Origin: Acinetobacter portensis
GTDB lineage: Bacteria > Pseudomonadota > Gammaproteobacteria > Pseudomonadales > Moraxellaceae
Length of the DNA stretch: 64,000 nt
Assembly (NCBI RefSeq): GCF_009372215.1
Contig: NZ_LWRV01000058.1
Coordinates: forward strand, 16,417 to 80,416
Direction of reading: 5' to 3'
A model generated the notes under the pieces. It did no database searches. It was not told the DNA's origin and saw nothing but the letters and a program-made list of their open reading frames with translations. Below, piece after piece: positions 9,458 to 19,009 of the stretch (within the stretch, counting starts at the first letter, position 1; every line of letters starts with the position of its first letter). The position numbers were made by a program, and so were the translations under genes.

Positions 9458-10744
9458 ATGATGGAAAAAACTCGGAAACATCTGCTCTGCCTAGCTATTC
9501 TTACTTCTCTAGGGGCAACAATTTCAATTAATGCTCAAGCACAGCTACATTTAGAAATTGCCAAAGCACCTGAAGAAGCTCCCAAAATTGCGATTGTTCC
9601 ATTTGCTAACGATTCTAGTCTTTACCCGATTATTGAAACTGATTTGAATCGTTCTGGTAAATTCTCAAGCGCATCGCAAAATTTACCTGCTACAGCAAGC
9701 ATGAATAATCCAAATGCAGCAGCGTGGCAAAGTGCGGGCGTACCTTATGTTGTGACAGGCACAACAAAGCAAAATGCTGAAGGTGCATATGAAATTCAAT
9801 ACCAACTGTATGATGTACAAAAACAGCAGTATTTATTGAATGAATTACTCACTGTTCCTGCATCTCGTATTCGCTCTGCTGCACATATGATTAGTGACAC
9901 AATTTACGAAGCACTTACGGGCATTAAAGGTGACTTTAGTGGAAGAATAGCTTATGTGTTACGCAACCCTGCAACACCGCAAGAACGCTATACACTACAA
10001 ATTGCAGATTCAGATGGTGCACAACCTCGTACAGTACTTACATCTCGAGATCCAATCCTTTCCCCAGCTTGGACACCCGATGCAAAGAAAATTGCTTATG
10101 TGTCATTTGAAACCAAACGACCTGCAATTTATGTACAAGACTTAGCAACAGGTCAGCGTGAAAAATTGGCAAGCTTCCGTGGTTTAAATGGCGCTCCAAG
10201 CTTCTCACCAGATGGTCAAAGCATGCTATTTACAGCATCTATGCATGGTAACCCTGAAGTTTACCAAATGAATTTGCAATCTCGCGAACTCAAACGCATG
10301 ACCAACGACAGCGCCATTGATACAGAAGCGCGTTATGCTCCAGATGGAAAATCATTTATTTTCACATCCGACCGCGGTGGTTCTGCACAAATTTATACTT
10401 ATGATTTAAATTCAGGTTCAACTAAACGCTTAACATTCCGTGGGGCATTTAATGCACGTGGGACATTAAGTGCAGATGGTAAAAAATTAGCTTTAGTTCA
10501 CCGCCCAAGTGGCAGTAACTACAAAGTGGCGATTCAAGACCTCAACTCGGGTATTACCAATATTTTAACCCCAACAAGTTTAGATGAGTCTCCAAGCTTC
10601 TCGCCTAATGGTCAAATGGTTGTGTATGCAACACGCGAAGGTAATCGTGGTTTACTTTCTATTATGTCTTTAGATGGTCGCTTCCGCATGAATTTACCAA
10701 GTGAACAAGGTGAAGTTCGCGAACCTGCTTGGGCACCTAAATAA
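9458..10744 (+). CDS. tolB: Tol-Pal system periplasmic protein TolB
   Basis: 428 aa. An N-terminal signal peptide ends near ISINAQAQ, then an N-terminal alpha/beta domain and a six-bladed beta-propeller with repeated SPDG/APDG-type motifs (PSFSPDGQSMLFTA, ARYAPDGKSFIFTS). It binds Pal and the TolA C-terminus in the periplasm. The gene starts with two ATGs in a row, and the second is equally possible. A separate promoter is likely because of the hairpin and the 200-nt gap after tolA. Confidence 0.97.
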   Translation: MMEKTRKHLLCLAILTSLGATISINAQAQLHLEIAKAPEEAPKIAIVPFANDSSLYPIIETDLNRSGKFSSASQNLPATASMNNPNAAAWQSAGVPYVVTGTTKQNAEGAYEIQYQLYDVQKQQYLLNELLTVPASRIRSAAHMISDTIYEALTGIKGDFSGRIAYVLRNPATPQERYTLQIADSDGAQPRTVLTSRDPILSPAWTPDAKKIAYVSFETKRPAIYVQDLATGQREKLASFRGLNGAPSFSPDGQSMLFTASMHGNPEVYQMNLQSRELKRMTNDSAIDTEARYAPDGKSFIFTSDRGGSAQIYTYDLNSGSTKRLTFRGAFNARGTLSADGKKLALVHRPSGSNYKVAIQDLNSGITNILTPTSLDESPSFSPNGQMVVYATREGNRGLLSIMSLDGRFRMNLPSEQGEVREPAWAPK

Positions 10745-10783
10745 TTTTAAAATTTCAGACTAACTTTTATAGAGATGAATAAT

Positions 10784-11353
10784 ATGAAAACACTTAAATT
10801 TTTAGCTTTACCGCTTTTAGCAACAGCTTTAGTGATGACAGGTTGTGCAAGTCGCAAACCTGCAAATGTCATTGATGCTACACAAAACCCAAATGGTGCA
10901 GGCACTGTAAACACTCAAGGTCTAAGTGAAGATGCTGCTTTAAATGCTCAAAATTTGGCAGGTGCTTCATCTAAAGGCGTAACTGCTGAAAATAAAGCAT
11001 TTTTAGCAAAACGCGTTGTACATTTTGATTACGACAGCAGCGACTTAACAGCTCAAGATTATCAAACACTTCAAGCACATGCTCAATTCTTAATGGCAAA
11101 TGCAAATTCACGTGTTGCTTTAACAGGTCATACAGATGAACGTGGCACACGTGAATACAATATGGCTTTGGGTGAACGTCGTGCTAAAGCAGTTGAAAGC
11201 TTTTTAGTAACAACTGGTGTAAGCGCTAATCAGCTTGAAGCTGTAAGCTATGGCAAAGAAATGCCGATTAATTCAGCTAATAATGAAGGTGCTTGGAAAG
11301 AAAACCGTCGCGTAGAAATTAACTACGAAGCAGTTCCACCGCTTTTAAAATAA
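10784..11353 (+). CDS. pal: Peptidoglycan-associated lipoprotein Pal
   Basis: About 189 aa. A signal peptide with lipobox VMTGC anchors it in the outer membrane. The OmpA-like peptidoglycan-binding domain covers roughly residues 80-185, with VHFDYDSSDL and TGHTDERGTREYN. I prefer the ATG at 10784 because AGAG lies 9 nt before it; an ATG at 10775 touches that motif directly. It completes the Tol-Pal cluster and follows tolB by about 40 nt. Confidence 0.96.
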   Translation: MKTLKFLALPLLATALVMTGCASRKPANVIDATQNPNGAGTVNTQGLSEDAALNAQNLAGASSKGVTAENKAFLAKRVVHFDYDSSDLTAQDYQTLQAHAQFLMANANSRVALTGHTDERGTREYNMALGERRAKAVESFLVTTGVSANQLEAVSYGKEMPINSANNEGAWKENRRVEINYEAVPPLLK

Positions 11354-11380
11354 TACCGTATTGAAAAATATTTCAATTAT

Positions 11381-11413
11381 AAAAAAAGCACTTCATCTTT
11401 GAGGTGCTTTTTT
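11381..11413 (+). terminator. Terminator after pal
   Basis: AAAAAAAGCACTTC and GAGGTGCTTTTTT form a stem with one G-U pair and a U-run. Confidence 0.8.
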
Positions 11414-11436
11414 ATATCTGTAACTTTAAAAAATAT

Positions 11437-11619
11437 TTAAGGATGCGACTCTTCTTCCGAGCTTTGCATGGCTTCTATTAAATCGTGTTTATTTACTTTT
11501 TTATACTCAGGTTTAGCATCATAATCTTTCCATGCTGCTTTCACGCTATCTGTAGAAATACCGTCGAGTTTAATTGCCTCGTTGGGCGTTGGAGTCTTAT
11601 CAAACTTTAACGTTGTCAT
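11437..11619 (-). CDS. Small acidic conserved protein (60 aa), unknown
   Basis: The ORF starts MTTLKFDKTPTPNEAIKLDG and ends EEESHP. I chose the ATG at 11619 because GGAGAG lies 8 nt upstream. It is soluble and charged, with no signal peptide or membrane span. It is convergent with pal across the terminator. I recognise no named family. Confidence 0.65.
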   Translation of the reverse strand: MTTLKFDKTPTPNEAIKLDGISTDSVKAAWKDYDAKPEYKKVNKHDLIEAMQSSEEESHP

Positions 11620-11801
11620 TTTTTCACTCTCCAATATTTATTCATTATTTATATCAACATAGCATTTTCTAAAAGAGTTGCAAGGGTAAAATCACGTCAA
11701 ATAGTGTAGTTTAATTTTTCTTTTAGCGCGTTCTGCTCTAAAATAGCCCCAATGTTGTTTTTGATAAGTCTTATCAAACCTATTTGCGGAGTTTCCCAAC
11801 C

Positions 11802-12776
11802 ATGTCATACCTCACCCTCGCCCAATTCTTACAAAAACAAAGTGGTAATTTAACACCTGAACTTTCTCAAGTGATTGAAACAATTGCTAATACTTGTAAA
11901 GATATTGATCAGCTTTTACAAAAGGGTGCTTTAGCTGGTGTACTTGGAAGTGCGCAACACGAAAATGTACAAGGCGAAGAACAAAAGAAACTCGATGTCA
12001 TTTCAAATGATTATTTAATCGATGCACTTAAAGTTCATCCACATGTAGGCGGTTTGGCTTCTGAAGAATTAGATGAATTCACTCCTGCTCAAGAAAATGG
12101 TGAATATCTTGTTTTATTCGATCCATTAGATGGTTCAAGCAACATTGACATCAACATGTGCGTAGGGACAATTTTCTCTATTCTTCCTGCAAAAAATGCA
12201 AAAACTCAAGCTGAAGATTTCATGCAAGCTGGTGTAAACCAAGCAGCTGCAGGTTATGTACTTTATGGTCCATCTACAATGATGGCATTAACCGTAGGTG
12301 CAGGTACTGTATTCTTTACATTCGATCCAGAAACAAAAGAGTTTTTACTGACTTCAGAAAATATTCAAGTTGCTGCAGATACCAAAGAATATGCAATTAA
12401 TGCATCGAACCAACGTCATTGGGAAGCACCTGTAAAACGTTATATCGATGAATTACTTGCAGGTAAAACTGGTCCTCGTGAAAAAGACTTTAATATGCGT
12501 TGGGTTGCATGTATGGTGGGTGATATTCACCGTATTCTTTGCCGTACAGGCATCTTCATGTATCCGTACGATACTAAAGATCCGAAAAAAGCAGGTCGCC
12601 TACGTTTAATGTACGAAGCAAACCCTATGAGCATGCTCATGGAACAAGCTGGTGGTGCATCTACAACAGGTCGTGTTCGTATTTTAGATATTCAGCCAAC
12701 AGAACTACATCAACGTGTTCCTGTTGTGATTGGTTCTAAAAATGAAGTCGATCTTGTAACGCAATACCATAACTAA
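11802..12776 (+). CDS. fbp: Class I fructose-1,6-bisphosphatase
   Basis: 324 aa. It converts fructose 1,6-bisphosphate to fructose 6-phosphate in gluconeogenesis. The metal and phosphate site [11 protein letters not shown] is present near residue 107, with upstream EELDEF and downstream [14 protein letters not shown]. The start is the ATG giving MSYLTLAQF, 9 nt after GGAG; the frame extends further upstream only from a TTG that overlaps this ribosome binding site. The gene fits the gluconeogenic life of Acinetobacter on organic acids. Confidence 0.96.
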   Translation: MSYLTLAQFLQKQSGNLTPELSQVIETIANTCKDIDQLLQKGALAGVLGSAQHENVQGEEQKKLDVISNDYLIDALKVHPHVGGLASEELDEFTPAQENGEYLVLFDPLDGSSNIDINMCVGTIFSILPAKNAKTQAEDFMQAGVNQAAAGYVLYGPSTMMALTVGAGTVFFTFDPETKEFLLTSENIQVAADTKEYAINASNQRHWEAPVKRYIDELLAGKTGPREKDFNMRWVACMVGDIHRILCRTGIFMYPYDTKDPKKAGRLRLMYEANPMSMLMEQAGGASTTGRVRILDIQPTELHQRVPVVIGSKNEVDLVTQYHN

Positions 12777-12785
12777 TTTCAAAAA

Positions 12786-12823
12786 ATGAAAGTAAGCGAT
12801 TTATCTAATCTGCTTACTTTCAT
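12786..12823. promoter_or_regulatory. Perfect 12-bp inverted repeat between fbp and the methyltransferase gene
   Basis: ATGAAAGTAAGC and GCTTACTTTCAT are separated by 14 nt. There is no following U-run, so it is not a classical terminator. It includes an in-frame ATG of the next gene, which argues against that start. Confidence 0.55.
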
Positions 12824-12836
12824 GGATAAATCTCCC

Positions 12837-13613
12837 ATGCCAGCTTTTTTTCTAGATTCAAAAGACAATCCTAAAATTAAACATTTACGTGGTCTAATTG
12901 ATCAAAGTTCATATCGTAAAAAGAATCGCCAAACTGTACTTGAAGGTACGCATTTAAGTCTTGCTTGGTTAGAGCAAAAACGTGCAATTACTTCTATTTT
13001 TACCACTGAAGCTGCATATAGCCACCCAGATTTAGAAAAAATTGTATCGCTTTATGATGGTAATGTTTTTGTGCTCAGCGAATCTTTATATAAAGATTTA
13101 AGTACTTTAGGCACATCTTTGGCTTGTCTTGCAATTGTAGACTTACCTACATCTCGTGAAGCGCTTAATTTTGAAGAGGACACTTTAATTTTAGATAACA
13201 TTCAAGACCCAGGCAATGTAGGAACTTTATTACGTTCTGCTGCTGCTGCAGGTATTGAGCAAGTTGTTTGTACTAAAGGTTCAGCTTCTATTTGGTCTCC
13301 GCGTGTTTTACGTGCAGGTATGGGCGCACATTTTTCATTACATACATATGAAAATGTTGAACTTGAAGACATTATCAACCAATTCACTATTCCTGTTTAT
13401 GTAACAAGCTCTCATCAATCAGAAAGCTTATATACAAAAAACTTAAGAAAACAATGTGTTTGGATTCTTGGAAATGAAGGTCAAGGTGCTTCAAACTACG
13501 CTTTAAAAAATGCAGAAGCTGTTGCCATTCCACAACCTGGTGGACAAGAATCATTGAATGTTGCAATTGCAGGTTCTATTTGCTTCTTTGAAATGGTACG
13601 TCAACGCATCTAA
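12837..13613 (+). CDS. TrmH/SpoU-family RNA 2'-O-methyltransferase
   Basis: About 258 aa. The SPOUT motifs are all present: DNIQDPGNVGTLLRSA (motif 1), WILGNEGQG (motif 2) and PQPGGQESLNVAIAG (motif 3), in the C-terminal knot domain. The N-terminal part KIKHLRGL resembles the substrate-binding domain of rRNA methyltransferases. The target (rRNA or tRNA site) cannot be assigned. The start is uncertain: ATGs at 12786 and 12822 are in frame, but 12786-12823 is a perfect hairpin, so MPAFFLDSKDNP at 12837 is preferred. Confidence 0.88.
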   Translation: MPAFFLDSKDNPKIKHLRGLIDQSSYRKKNRQTVLEGTHLSLAWLEQKRAITSIFTTEAAYSHPDLEKIVSLYDGNVFVLSESLYKDLSTLGTSLACLAIVDLPTSREALNFEEDTLILDNIQDPGNVGTLLRSAAAAGIEQVVCTKGSASIWSPRVLRAGMGAHFSLHTYENVELEDIINQFTIPVYVTSSHQSESLYTKNLRKQCVWILGNEGQGASNYALKNAEAVAIPQPGGQESLNVAIAGSICFFEMVRQRI

Positions 13614-13752
13614 TAAGCGAATCTTATTGTAAATAGGCTCGCGCTTATTTAAAAATAGATTACACTAGAAAAATAATAACTTGTAATGTCAACCTAACCA
13701 TTATTTTCAACGTTATATAGTATATAAACTTGTTAATAATGGTGGGTATCCA

Positions 13753-14388
13753 ATGACAGGATTTTCCATCTCTATGGATTCAGCACCTGAACAGTCTCGG
13801 ACACAAACAACAAGTACTCTAAAGAGTACTGCCGAACTGCGCCTAAAAAACTTCATGAATGAAGTTACAGGTCGTGCTTTAGTCATGATGGAAAGTGCAA
13901 CCCAAGGTCATCATGGTATTGCAATGGATTTAGTACAAGAGGCGTTTATCTCCTTACATAAATCTTATTCAGACAAAACCACAGATGAATGGTATCCCCT
14001 GTTTTACACTATTTTAAATAACAAATTACAAGATTGGCGTCGAAAAGAAGCACGTCGTGTTCAACCATTTTCTTTCTTTAAAAAAGTAAATTTGGATGAT
14101 GACGATGCGGAACAACTCGATATTGTCGATGAAAGTACGCCTAATCCTTTCGACTTTTTAGATCAAGCAGTAACTGCTGAAGAAATACAAGAAGCGATTG
14201 CTCAGCTTCCCACGCGTCAGCAACAAGCTTTTATGCTTCGCGCTTGGGAAGGCTTTGATACGAAAACCACTGCACAAGTCATGAATTGCACAGAAGGTAG
14301 TGTAAAAACACATTATCACCGCGCAATACAAGCTTTGCGCTTAAGTTTGTCACATATGAATCCATATACAGGAGGATCATCCGAATGA
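13753..14388 (+). CDS. ECF-type sigma-70 family factor (RpoE-like)
   Basis: 211 aa. Region 2 is seen around residues 55-105 (AMDLVQEAFISLHKS, then LQDWRRKEARR), and region 4 near 150-200 with LPTRQQQAFMLRAWEG and a helix-turn-helix TAQVMNCTEGSVKTHYHRA. The two are joined by an acidic linker. It overlaps the next gene by 4 nt (ATGA), and that gene encodes a small one-span protein that could be its anti-sigma factor. It probably controls an envelope or stress response; the exact regulon is not visible. Confidence 0.88.
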   Translation: MTGFSISMDSAPEQSRTQTTSTLKSTAELRLKNFMNEVTGRALVMMESATQGHHGIAMDLVQEAFISLHKSYSDKTTDEWYPLFYTILNNKLQDWRRKEARRVQPFSFFKKVNLDDDDAEQLDIVDESTPNPFDFLDQAVTAEEIQEAIAQLPTRQQQAFMLRAWEGFDTKTTAQVMNCTEGSVKTHYHRAIQALRLSLSHMNPYTGGSSE

Positions 14389-14705
14389 AACAAGATGATT
14401 TCTTAAAACAAGTTTCTTCTAAACTTGATGGACTCGCACAGCATCATCAAAATAAGCCAGCTGTGATGAACCATGTTTTGGAAAAAATCCAAGCTAAAAA
14501 GTCATCTAGATATGGCTTTTTCAAAATGTCTGGATATGCCTTAGCAGCCGCTATTACAGGTTTTGTTATTATTCCAAATGCATTGGATATCTCAGCACAA
14601 CCTGAAAATCAGGTTATTGTAAATCCAAAACTTTCACCGCAAATGGTAGAAGACTTGGAAATGTTAATGGTGATGGGTGAGGACAAAGCTCCACATGATA
14701 GCTAA
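14385..14705 (+). CDS. Small membrane protein, candidate anti-sigma partner
   Basis: 106 aa with a cytoplasmic N-terminal half (residues 1-45), one membrane span around 47-63 (YALAAAITGFVIIPNAL) and a short periplasmic tail. It is translationally coupled to the sigma factor gene by an ATGA overlap, the classic position and topology of an anti-sigma factor. No RseA or ZAS sequence motif is obvious, so the role is inferred from context only. Confidence 0.7.
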   Translation: MKQDDFLKQVSSKLDGLAQHHQNKPAVMNHVLEKIQAKKSSRYGFFKMSGYALAAAITGFVIIPNALDISAQPENQVIVNPKLSPQMVEDLEMLMVMGEDKAPHDS

Positions 14706-15096
14706 AAGATTAGTGCTTACTTTTTGCATACTTGGCTTTTTACAAACAAGCTTTGCTGGTTTCGATCGTTTTTGGATTTTTTCTAAAGATGCAGATACAC
14801 AGGTCGGTGATGCTTGGGATAGTATGAGTGATGAAGAACAGCAAGCACTCATTAAACGCTATCAATCATTGAATAAAGAACTTCCCGAATCTGCACGTAA
14901 TTCATTACAACAACGCATGGATTGGTTCACTCAATTACCTGAAGCTGAAAAACAGCAAATGCGTGAAGCTTGGCAAAAAATGAGTACCCAAGAACGTAAA
15001 GATTTAAGTCAACGCCTACAAAAAGCTACGCCTGAAAACCGTGCTGTTATTCGTGAAGAATATATCCACAAATATAAAACGATTTATAATAATTAA
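14695..15096 (+). CDS. DUF3106-like periplasmic protein
   Basis: About 133 aa with a signal peptide (MIAKRLVLTFCILGFLQTSF, cleaved near AGF). The mature part is made of helical repeats rich in W, Q, E and R (WDSMSDEEQQALIKRYQSL, WQKMSTQERKDLSQRLQ), the pattern of DUF3106 proteins, often linked to sigma factor genes. The start at 14695 follows AGGA and overlaps the previous gene. An in-frame GTG at 14677 is less likely because it would precede the signal peptide. Function is unknown. Confidence 0.8.
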   Translation: MIAKRLVLTFCILGFLQTSFAGFDRFWIFSKDADTQVGDAWDSMSDEEQQALIKRYQSLNKELPESARNSLQQRMDWFTQLPEAEKQQMREAWQKMSTQERKDLSQRLQKATPENRAVIREEYIHKYKTIYNN

Positions 15097-15122
15097 GCTT
15101 TTTTTTAAGCTTCTAAACATCA

Positions 15123-15148
15123 AAAAAGGTCTCATATGAGACCTTTTT
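15123..15148. terminator. Bidirectional terminator
   Basis: A perfect palindrome AAAAAGGTCTCAT/ATGAGACCTTTTT with U-runs on both strands, between convergent genes. Confidence 0.85.
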
Positions 15149-15169
15149 ATTTTTTAGTAATGATTAATT

Positions 15170-15874
15170 TTAATCATACTCATCAATAAGTGCATATATT
15201 TGTCGAATATTTGAACCGCTTAATTTGGTTTTCTCACCTTTTAGCAATTGAATCAATTTTTCAATCAGTTGCAATAATAGTGAGGTTTGATGTGGGCCAT
15301 GAGCAAGCAAATAATCTACAATTTGCGGATCCATATGAACGCCTCTGCGTTCTAGGACAGAATTAACCAAAGCAATTCGATCTGCAAATAAACTGCCACT
15401 CGGGACTTTACCACTAACCGCTTGCGTGAGACGTGATTGTAAATCTGGAAGTTCTAGCTTTAACTCAATAGGAACAAAACGTGATGAAAAAACAAGTTGA
15501 CCGCCCATTTCATCATTATAATTAATTAAATGGAATACAGCACGCTGCCAATGTGGAACACCACTAATGGCTTCAATGTCATCTAATGCGACTAAATCGT
15601 ACTGTTCTAATGAAGTAATGGCTTCGGTTGGCGCATCGAGCAATTCAAGAAGCGAAACGTGAATTGCTGTTTTACCCACTTCTAAATAAGAATCGCAAAT
15701 AGCAGAAAGGAGATGACTTTTTCCAGTACCTGCCCCGCCATAAACATAAAATCGATTCAAAAGACCTGCGTGTAATTGTCTTACAGCATCTACAACATGC
15801 CCCCAACTCGGCCCCGAAAAATCACTAATTCGGGCATCAAGTTGTGGTTCTATGTCTAGTTGCAATTGACGCAT
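15170..15874 (-). CDS. hda: DnaA regulatory inactivator Hda
   Basis: 234 aa AAA+ protein related to the DnaA ATPase domain but lacking the DNA-binding domain. The Walker A motif GGAGTGKSH lies near residue 45 and Walker B LVALDDIEAI near 95. The arginine-finger region follows (SRFVPIELKLELPDLQSRL). With the sliding clamp it promotes ATP hydrolysis by DnaA and so limits re-initiation. It lies 15 nt after the AI-2E transporter gene and is probably co-transcribed. Confidence 0.92.
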   Translation of the reverse strand: MRQLQLDIEPQLDARISDFSGPSWGHVVDAVRQLHAGLLNRFYVYGGAGTGKSHLLSAICDSYLEVGKTAIHVSLLELLDAPTEAITSLEQYDLVALDDIEAISGVPHWQRAVFHLINYNDEMGGQLVFSSRFVPIELKLELPDLQSRLTQAVSGKVPSGSLFADRIALVNSVLERRGVHMDPQIVDYLLAHGPHQTSLLLQLIEKLIQLLKGEKTKLSGSNIRQIYALIDEYD

Positions 15875-15889
15875 AAATATATTTTTGCC

Positions 15890-17110
15890 TTAGGAATCTT
15901 TATTATCTGAAGCTTCAATCTTACCTGAATTTTCAGTCTCTTGCAGTGCTTTTACATCTTGCTTTTTAAGTTCAATATCAACATCAATATCTTGTGTTTG
16001 AATGCTAATTGAGCCTGTGCTTGCATCTTGTGAAACAGCCACATGTCGTTGATACATTTGACTCTGCTCGTAAAAATCTCTGAGATGTTTAAGTAGTACC
16101 ACAATAACTGCAGCAACAGGTAAAGCAAGCAACATACCTAAGAAACCAGCAAGTTGTGCACCCGCCAATACAGCAAATACAACAGCAACTGGTGACAAGC
16201 CAATTTTATCACCCAATAAAAATGGCTGTAAAATATACCCTTCTACCGCCTGACCAATCATAAAGACCACGCCAACCAATAAAAGTTGCATCCAATCTAG
16301 ACCAAATTGGAAGAATGTTGCAATAGCTGCGGCAATAATCCCAACAGCAAAACCAAGATAAGGAATAATACTAGCAAGCCCTGCAATCATGCCAATAATC
16401 AGACCAACTTCTAATCCTATCAGTTGCAAACCAACAGCATAAATCACGCCTAATAAGAACATGACAAGGAACTGACCTTTAACAAAAGCCCCTAAAATGC
16501 TATGACATTCACCTACAATTTGAAGGGTCGTTTTTTCATAAGGACGAGGAATGAGGCGACGCAAACTATCCAACATTTTTTCCCAATCGAGTAAAAAATA
16601 GAAGGAAATAATTGGGATAAGAACAACCACCCCACCCACTTGAATAAAGCTCAAGCCAGATTGTGCTAATCTGGCAATAACACTTTGAATACTGTCTGCA
16701 CTATAGTTTGTTTGAATATACTCCATGACCGCAGCTGAAATTTGATCTACATCTAATTCCATAGGAACTAAGTCAAATGTATGCGATGACCATGGTAAAA
16801 AGGTATAATTAACCCAATGAATTCCGGCAGGAATACTCGATTTTGCATACATTAGCTGTTGCCAAACGAGCGGTGCTAAATACCACATTGCCCAAGTAAC
16901 AACTAAACCTATGCCAATAAAAACAATACTAATGGCAACCCAACGTGGCAAACCAATTTTATGAATTTTATCAACTAAAGGGCTAAATAAATAAGCAATG
17001 AGAAATGCGCCTACAAATGGAATAAGCACCGGCTTTAATAAGTATAAAATCCAAAGAAATAATCCAATTCCAACCAGGACAAAAATTCGACCTAAGGTGC
17101 GATCTACCAT
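15890..17110 (-). CDS. AI-2E family transporter (PerM-like)
   Basis: 406 aa with about eight membrane spans from residue 5 to 345, followed by a hydrophilic tail (345-406) rich in charged residues. The family signature region includes the long loop and the paired glycine-rich helices (GLASIIPYLGFAVGIIAAA). Members export diverse substrates; AI-2 transport cannot be assumed. It precedes hda on the same strand, a common Moraxellaceae and Pseudomonas pairing. Confidence 0.88.
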   Translation of the reverse strand: MVDRTLGRIFVLVGIGLFLWILYLLKPVLIPFVGAFLIAYLFSPLVDKIHKIGLPRWVAISIVFIGIGLVVTWAMWYLAPLVWQQLMYAKSSIPAGIHWVNYTFLPWSSHTFDLVPMELDVDQISAAVMEYIQTNYSADSIQSVIARLAQSGLSFIQVGGVVVLIPIISFYFLLDWEKMLDSLRRLIPRPYEKTTLQIVGECHSILGAFVKGQFLVMFLLGVIYAVGLQLIGLEVGLIIGMIAGLASIIPYLGFAVGIIAAAIATFFQFGLDWMQLLLVGVVFMIGQAVEGYILQPFLLGDKIGLSPVAVVFAVLAGAQLAGFLGMLLALPVAAVIVVLLKHLRDFYEQSQMYQRHVAVSQDASTGSISIQTQDIDVDIELKKQDVKALQETENSGKIEASDNKDS

Positions 17111-17245
17111 AAGAACTCGCCTTTTTTAAGTATATTCATTATAGAAAATAAAATATTTAAACAAAGATAACATTTTAGTATAGAAATTACATAAGAGTTT
17201 CGTATATTCAGGTTATAATCCCCGCGCGAATGCGGAGACTTCAAT

Positions 17246-18316
17246 ATGAGCAACTCAACTTCTACCCCAAACACTGGTTTAAGCTACAAAGATGCAGGTG
17301 TCGACATTGAGGCGGGCGACGCGTTAGTCGATCGTATCAAATCTGTCGCTAAGCGCACTGCACGTCCCGAAGTAATGGGCGGTCTAGGTGGCTTTGGCGC
17401 ACTTTGTAAAATTCCTAAAGGTTATGAAGAACCTGTTCTCGTATCTGGCACGGATGGTGTTGGTACAAAATTACGTTTAGCATTAAACTTAAACCGTCAT
17501 GACACAATTGGTCAAGACTTGGTTGCAATGTGCGTAAACGATCTTCTTGTGTGTGGTGCAGAACCATTATTCTTCCTCGATTACTACGCAACTGGTCACT
17601 TAAATGTAGACGTTGCAGCAAATGTAGTAACAGGTATTGGTAAAGGTTGTGAACTTTCAGGCTGTGCGTTGGTTGGCGGTGAAACTGCTGAAATGCCAGG
17701 CATGTATGAAGGTGAAGACTATGACCTTGCAGGTTTCTGTGTAGGTGTAGTTGAACAAAGCAAAATTATTGATGGTTCAAAAGTTAAAGCGGGTGACGTT
17801 TTAATTGGTGTTGCATCATCTGGTGCTCATTCAAACGGTTACTCACTTCTCCGTAAAATTTTAGATGTTAAAAATGTTGATTTAACTCAAATCGTAGATG
17901 GTCGTCCGCTTGCAGATGTTGCAATGGAACCAACACGCATTTACGTTAAACCAATTCTAGAACTTCTTAAACACGTTGATGTTTATGCAATGGCACACAT
18001 CACGGGTGGTGGCTTACCGGGCAACCTTCCACGTGTATTACCAAATGGCGCACAAGCAATTGTGAATGAGTCATCTTGGGAGTGGCCTTCACTATTCCAA
18101 CTTCTACAAAAAGAAGGTGGTGTTGAACAATTCGAAATGTACCGCACATTTAACTGTGGCGTAGGTATGGTTCTAGTTGTTGATGCTGCAGATGCAGATA
18201 AAACTGTTGAAATGCTAAATAGTCTTGGTGAAAAAGCATGGACAATGGGTCATATTGCTGACAATGCAGAATCTGTTTCAGGTGCTGACGAAAAAATCCG
18301 TGTGATTTTCGCGTAA
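17246..18316 (+). CDS. purM: Phosphoribosylformylglycinamidine cyclo-ligase
   Basis: 356 aa. It catalyses the fifth step of purine synthesis, closing FGAM to AIR with ATP. Motifs include [20 protein letters not shown] at the N-terminus, [14 protein letters not shown], and [13 protein letters not shown] in the C-terminal part. TATAAT at 17214-17219 may be its -10 element. purN starts 10 nt after the stop, forming a purMN operon. Confidence 0.97.
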   Translation: MSNSTSTPNTGLSYKDAGVDIEAGDALVDRIKSVAKRTARPEVMGGLGGFGALCKIPKGYEEPVLVSGTDGVGTKLRLALNLNRHDTIGQDLVAMCVNDLLVCGAEPLFFLDYYATGHLNVDVAANVVTGIGKGCELSGCALVGGETAEMPGMYEGEDYDLAGFCVGVVEQSKIIDGSKVKAGDVLIGVASSGAHSNGYSLLRKILDVKNVDLTQIVDGRPLADVAMEPTRIYVKPILELLKHVDVYAMAHITGGGLPGNLPRVLPNGAQAIVNESSWEWPSLFQLLQKEGGVEQFEMYRTFNCGVGMVLVVDAADADKTVEMLNSLGEKAWTMGHIADNAESVSGADEKIRVIFA

Positions 18317-18326
18317 TAGACATCCC

Positions 18327-18956
18327 ATGATTAAAATTGCTGTACTTGTTTCAGGCAGTGGTAGCAACCTACAAGCCTTGATTGATGCAAATCTTTCGGG
18401 GCAAATTGTAGGTGTTATTTCCAATAAACCTGATGCATATGCTTTAGAACGTGCAAAAAATGCAGGCATTCAAACAGCAGCCATTGAACACAAGCAATAT
18501 CCTACTCGTGAAGCCTTCGATGCAGTTATGCATCAGCAACTTCTAGATTGGGATGTTGATTTAGTTATTCTTGCTGGTTTCATGCGAATTTTAAGTGCTC
18601 AATTTGTGCAATCTTGGGAAGGGAAAATGGTCAACATCCACCCTTCTTTATTGCCAAATTACAAAGGTATGCATACGCATAAACGTGTTTTGAACACAGG
18701 TGATGTTTTTCACGGATGTACTGTGCATTACGTGACAGCTGAACTTGATGCAGGTCAAGCACTGGCTCAAGGTGTGGTAAAAGTATCGAACCAAGATACC
18801 GAAACATCTTTAGCAAATCGTGTTCATGAGCTTGAGCATATTATTTATCCTCAAGTTGTTGAATGGATTTGTACTGGCGCGTTAAAACATACTTCAAATG
18901 GTGTGATCTATAGAGATCACCCAATGAAAGCACCCGTTCAGTTTTGTAAGTTCTAA
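18327..18956 (+). CDS. purN: Phosphoribosylglycinamide formyltransferase
   Basis: 209 aa. It transfers a formyl group from 10-formyl-THF to GAR, the third step of purine synthesis. Catalytic elements are visible: NIHPSLLPNYKG (Asn and His), HGCTVHYV, and the aspartate in ELDAGQALAQ. The N-terminal VLVSGSGSNLQALID is the substrate phosphate loop. It is the second gene of the purMN operon and is followed by a strong terminator. Confidence 0.97.
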   Translation: MIKIAVLVSGSGSNLQALIDANLSGQIVGVISNKPDAYALERAKNAGIQTAAIEHKQYPTREAFDAVMHQQLLDWDVDLVILAGFMRILSAQFVQSWEGKMVNIHPSLLPNYKGMHTHKRVLNTGDVFHGCTVHYVTAELDAGQALAQGVVKVSNQDTETSLANRVHELEHIIYPQVVEWICTGALKHTSNGVIYRDHPMKAPVQFCKF

Positions 18957-18970
18957 AATTTAAATCATAA

Positions 18971-18996
18971 AAAAACGCATCCGAGGATGCGTTTTT
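18971..18996. terminator. Terminator between purN and the hydrolase gene
   Basis: AAAAACGCATCC and GGATGCGTTTTT form a perfect 12-bp stem with a 2-nt centre; it can serve both convergent genes. Confidence 0.85.
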
Positions 18997-19009
18997 TTAT
19001 TGTCAAAAT

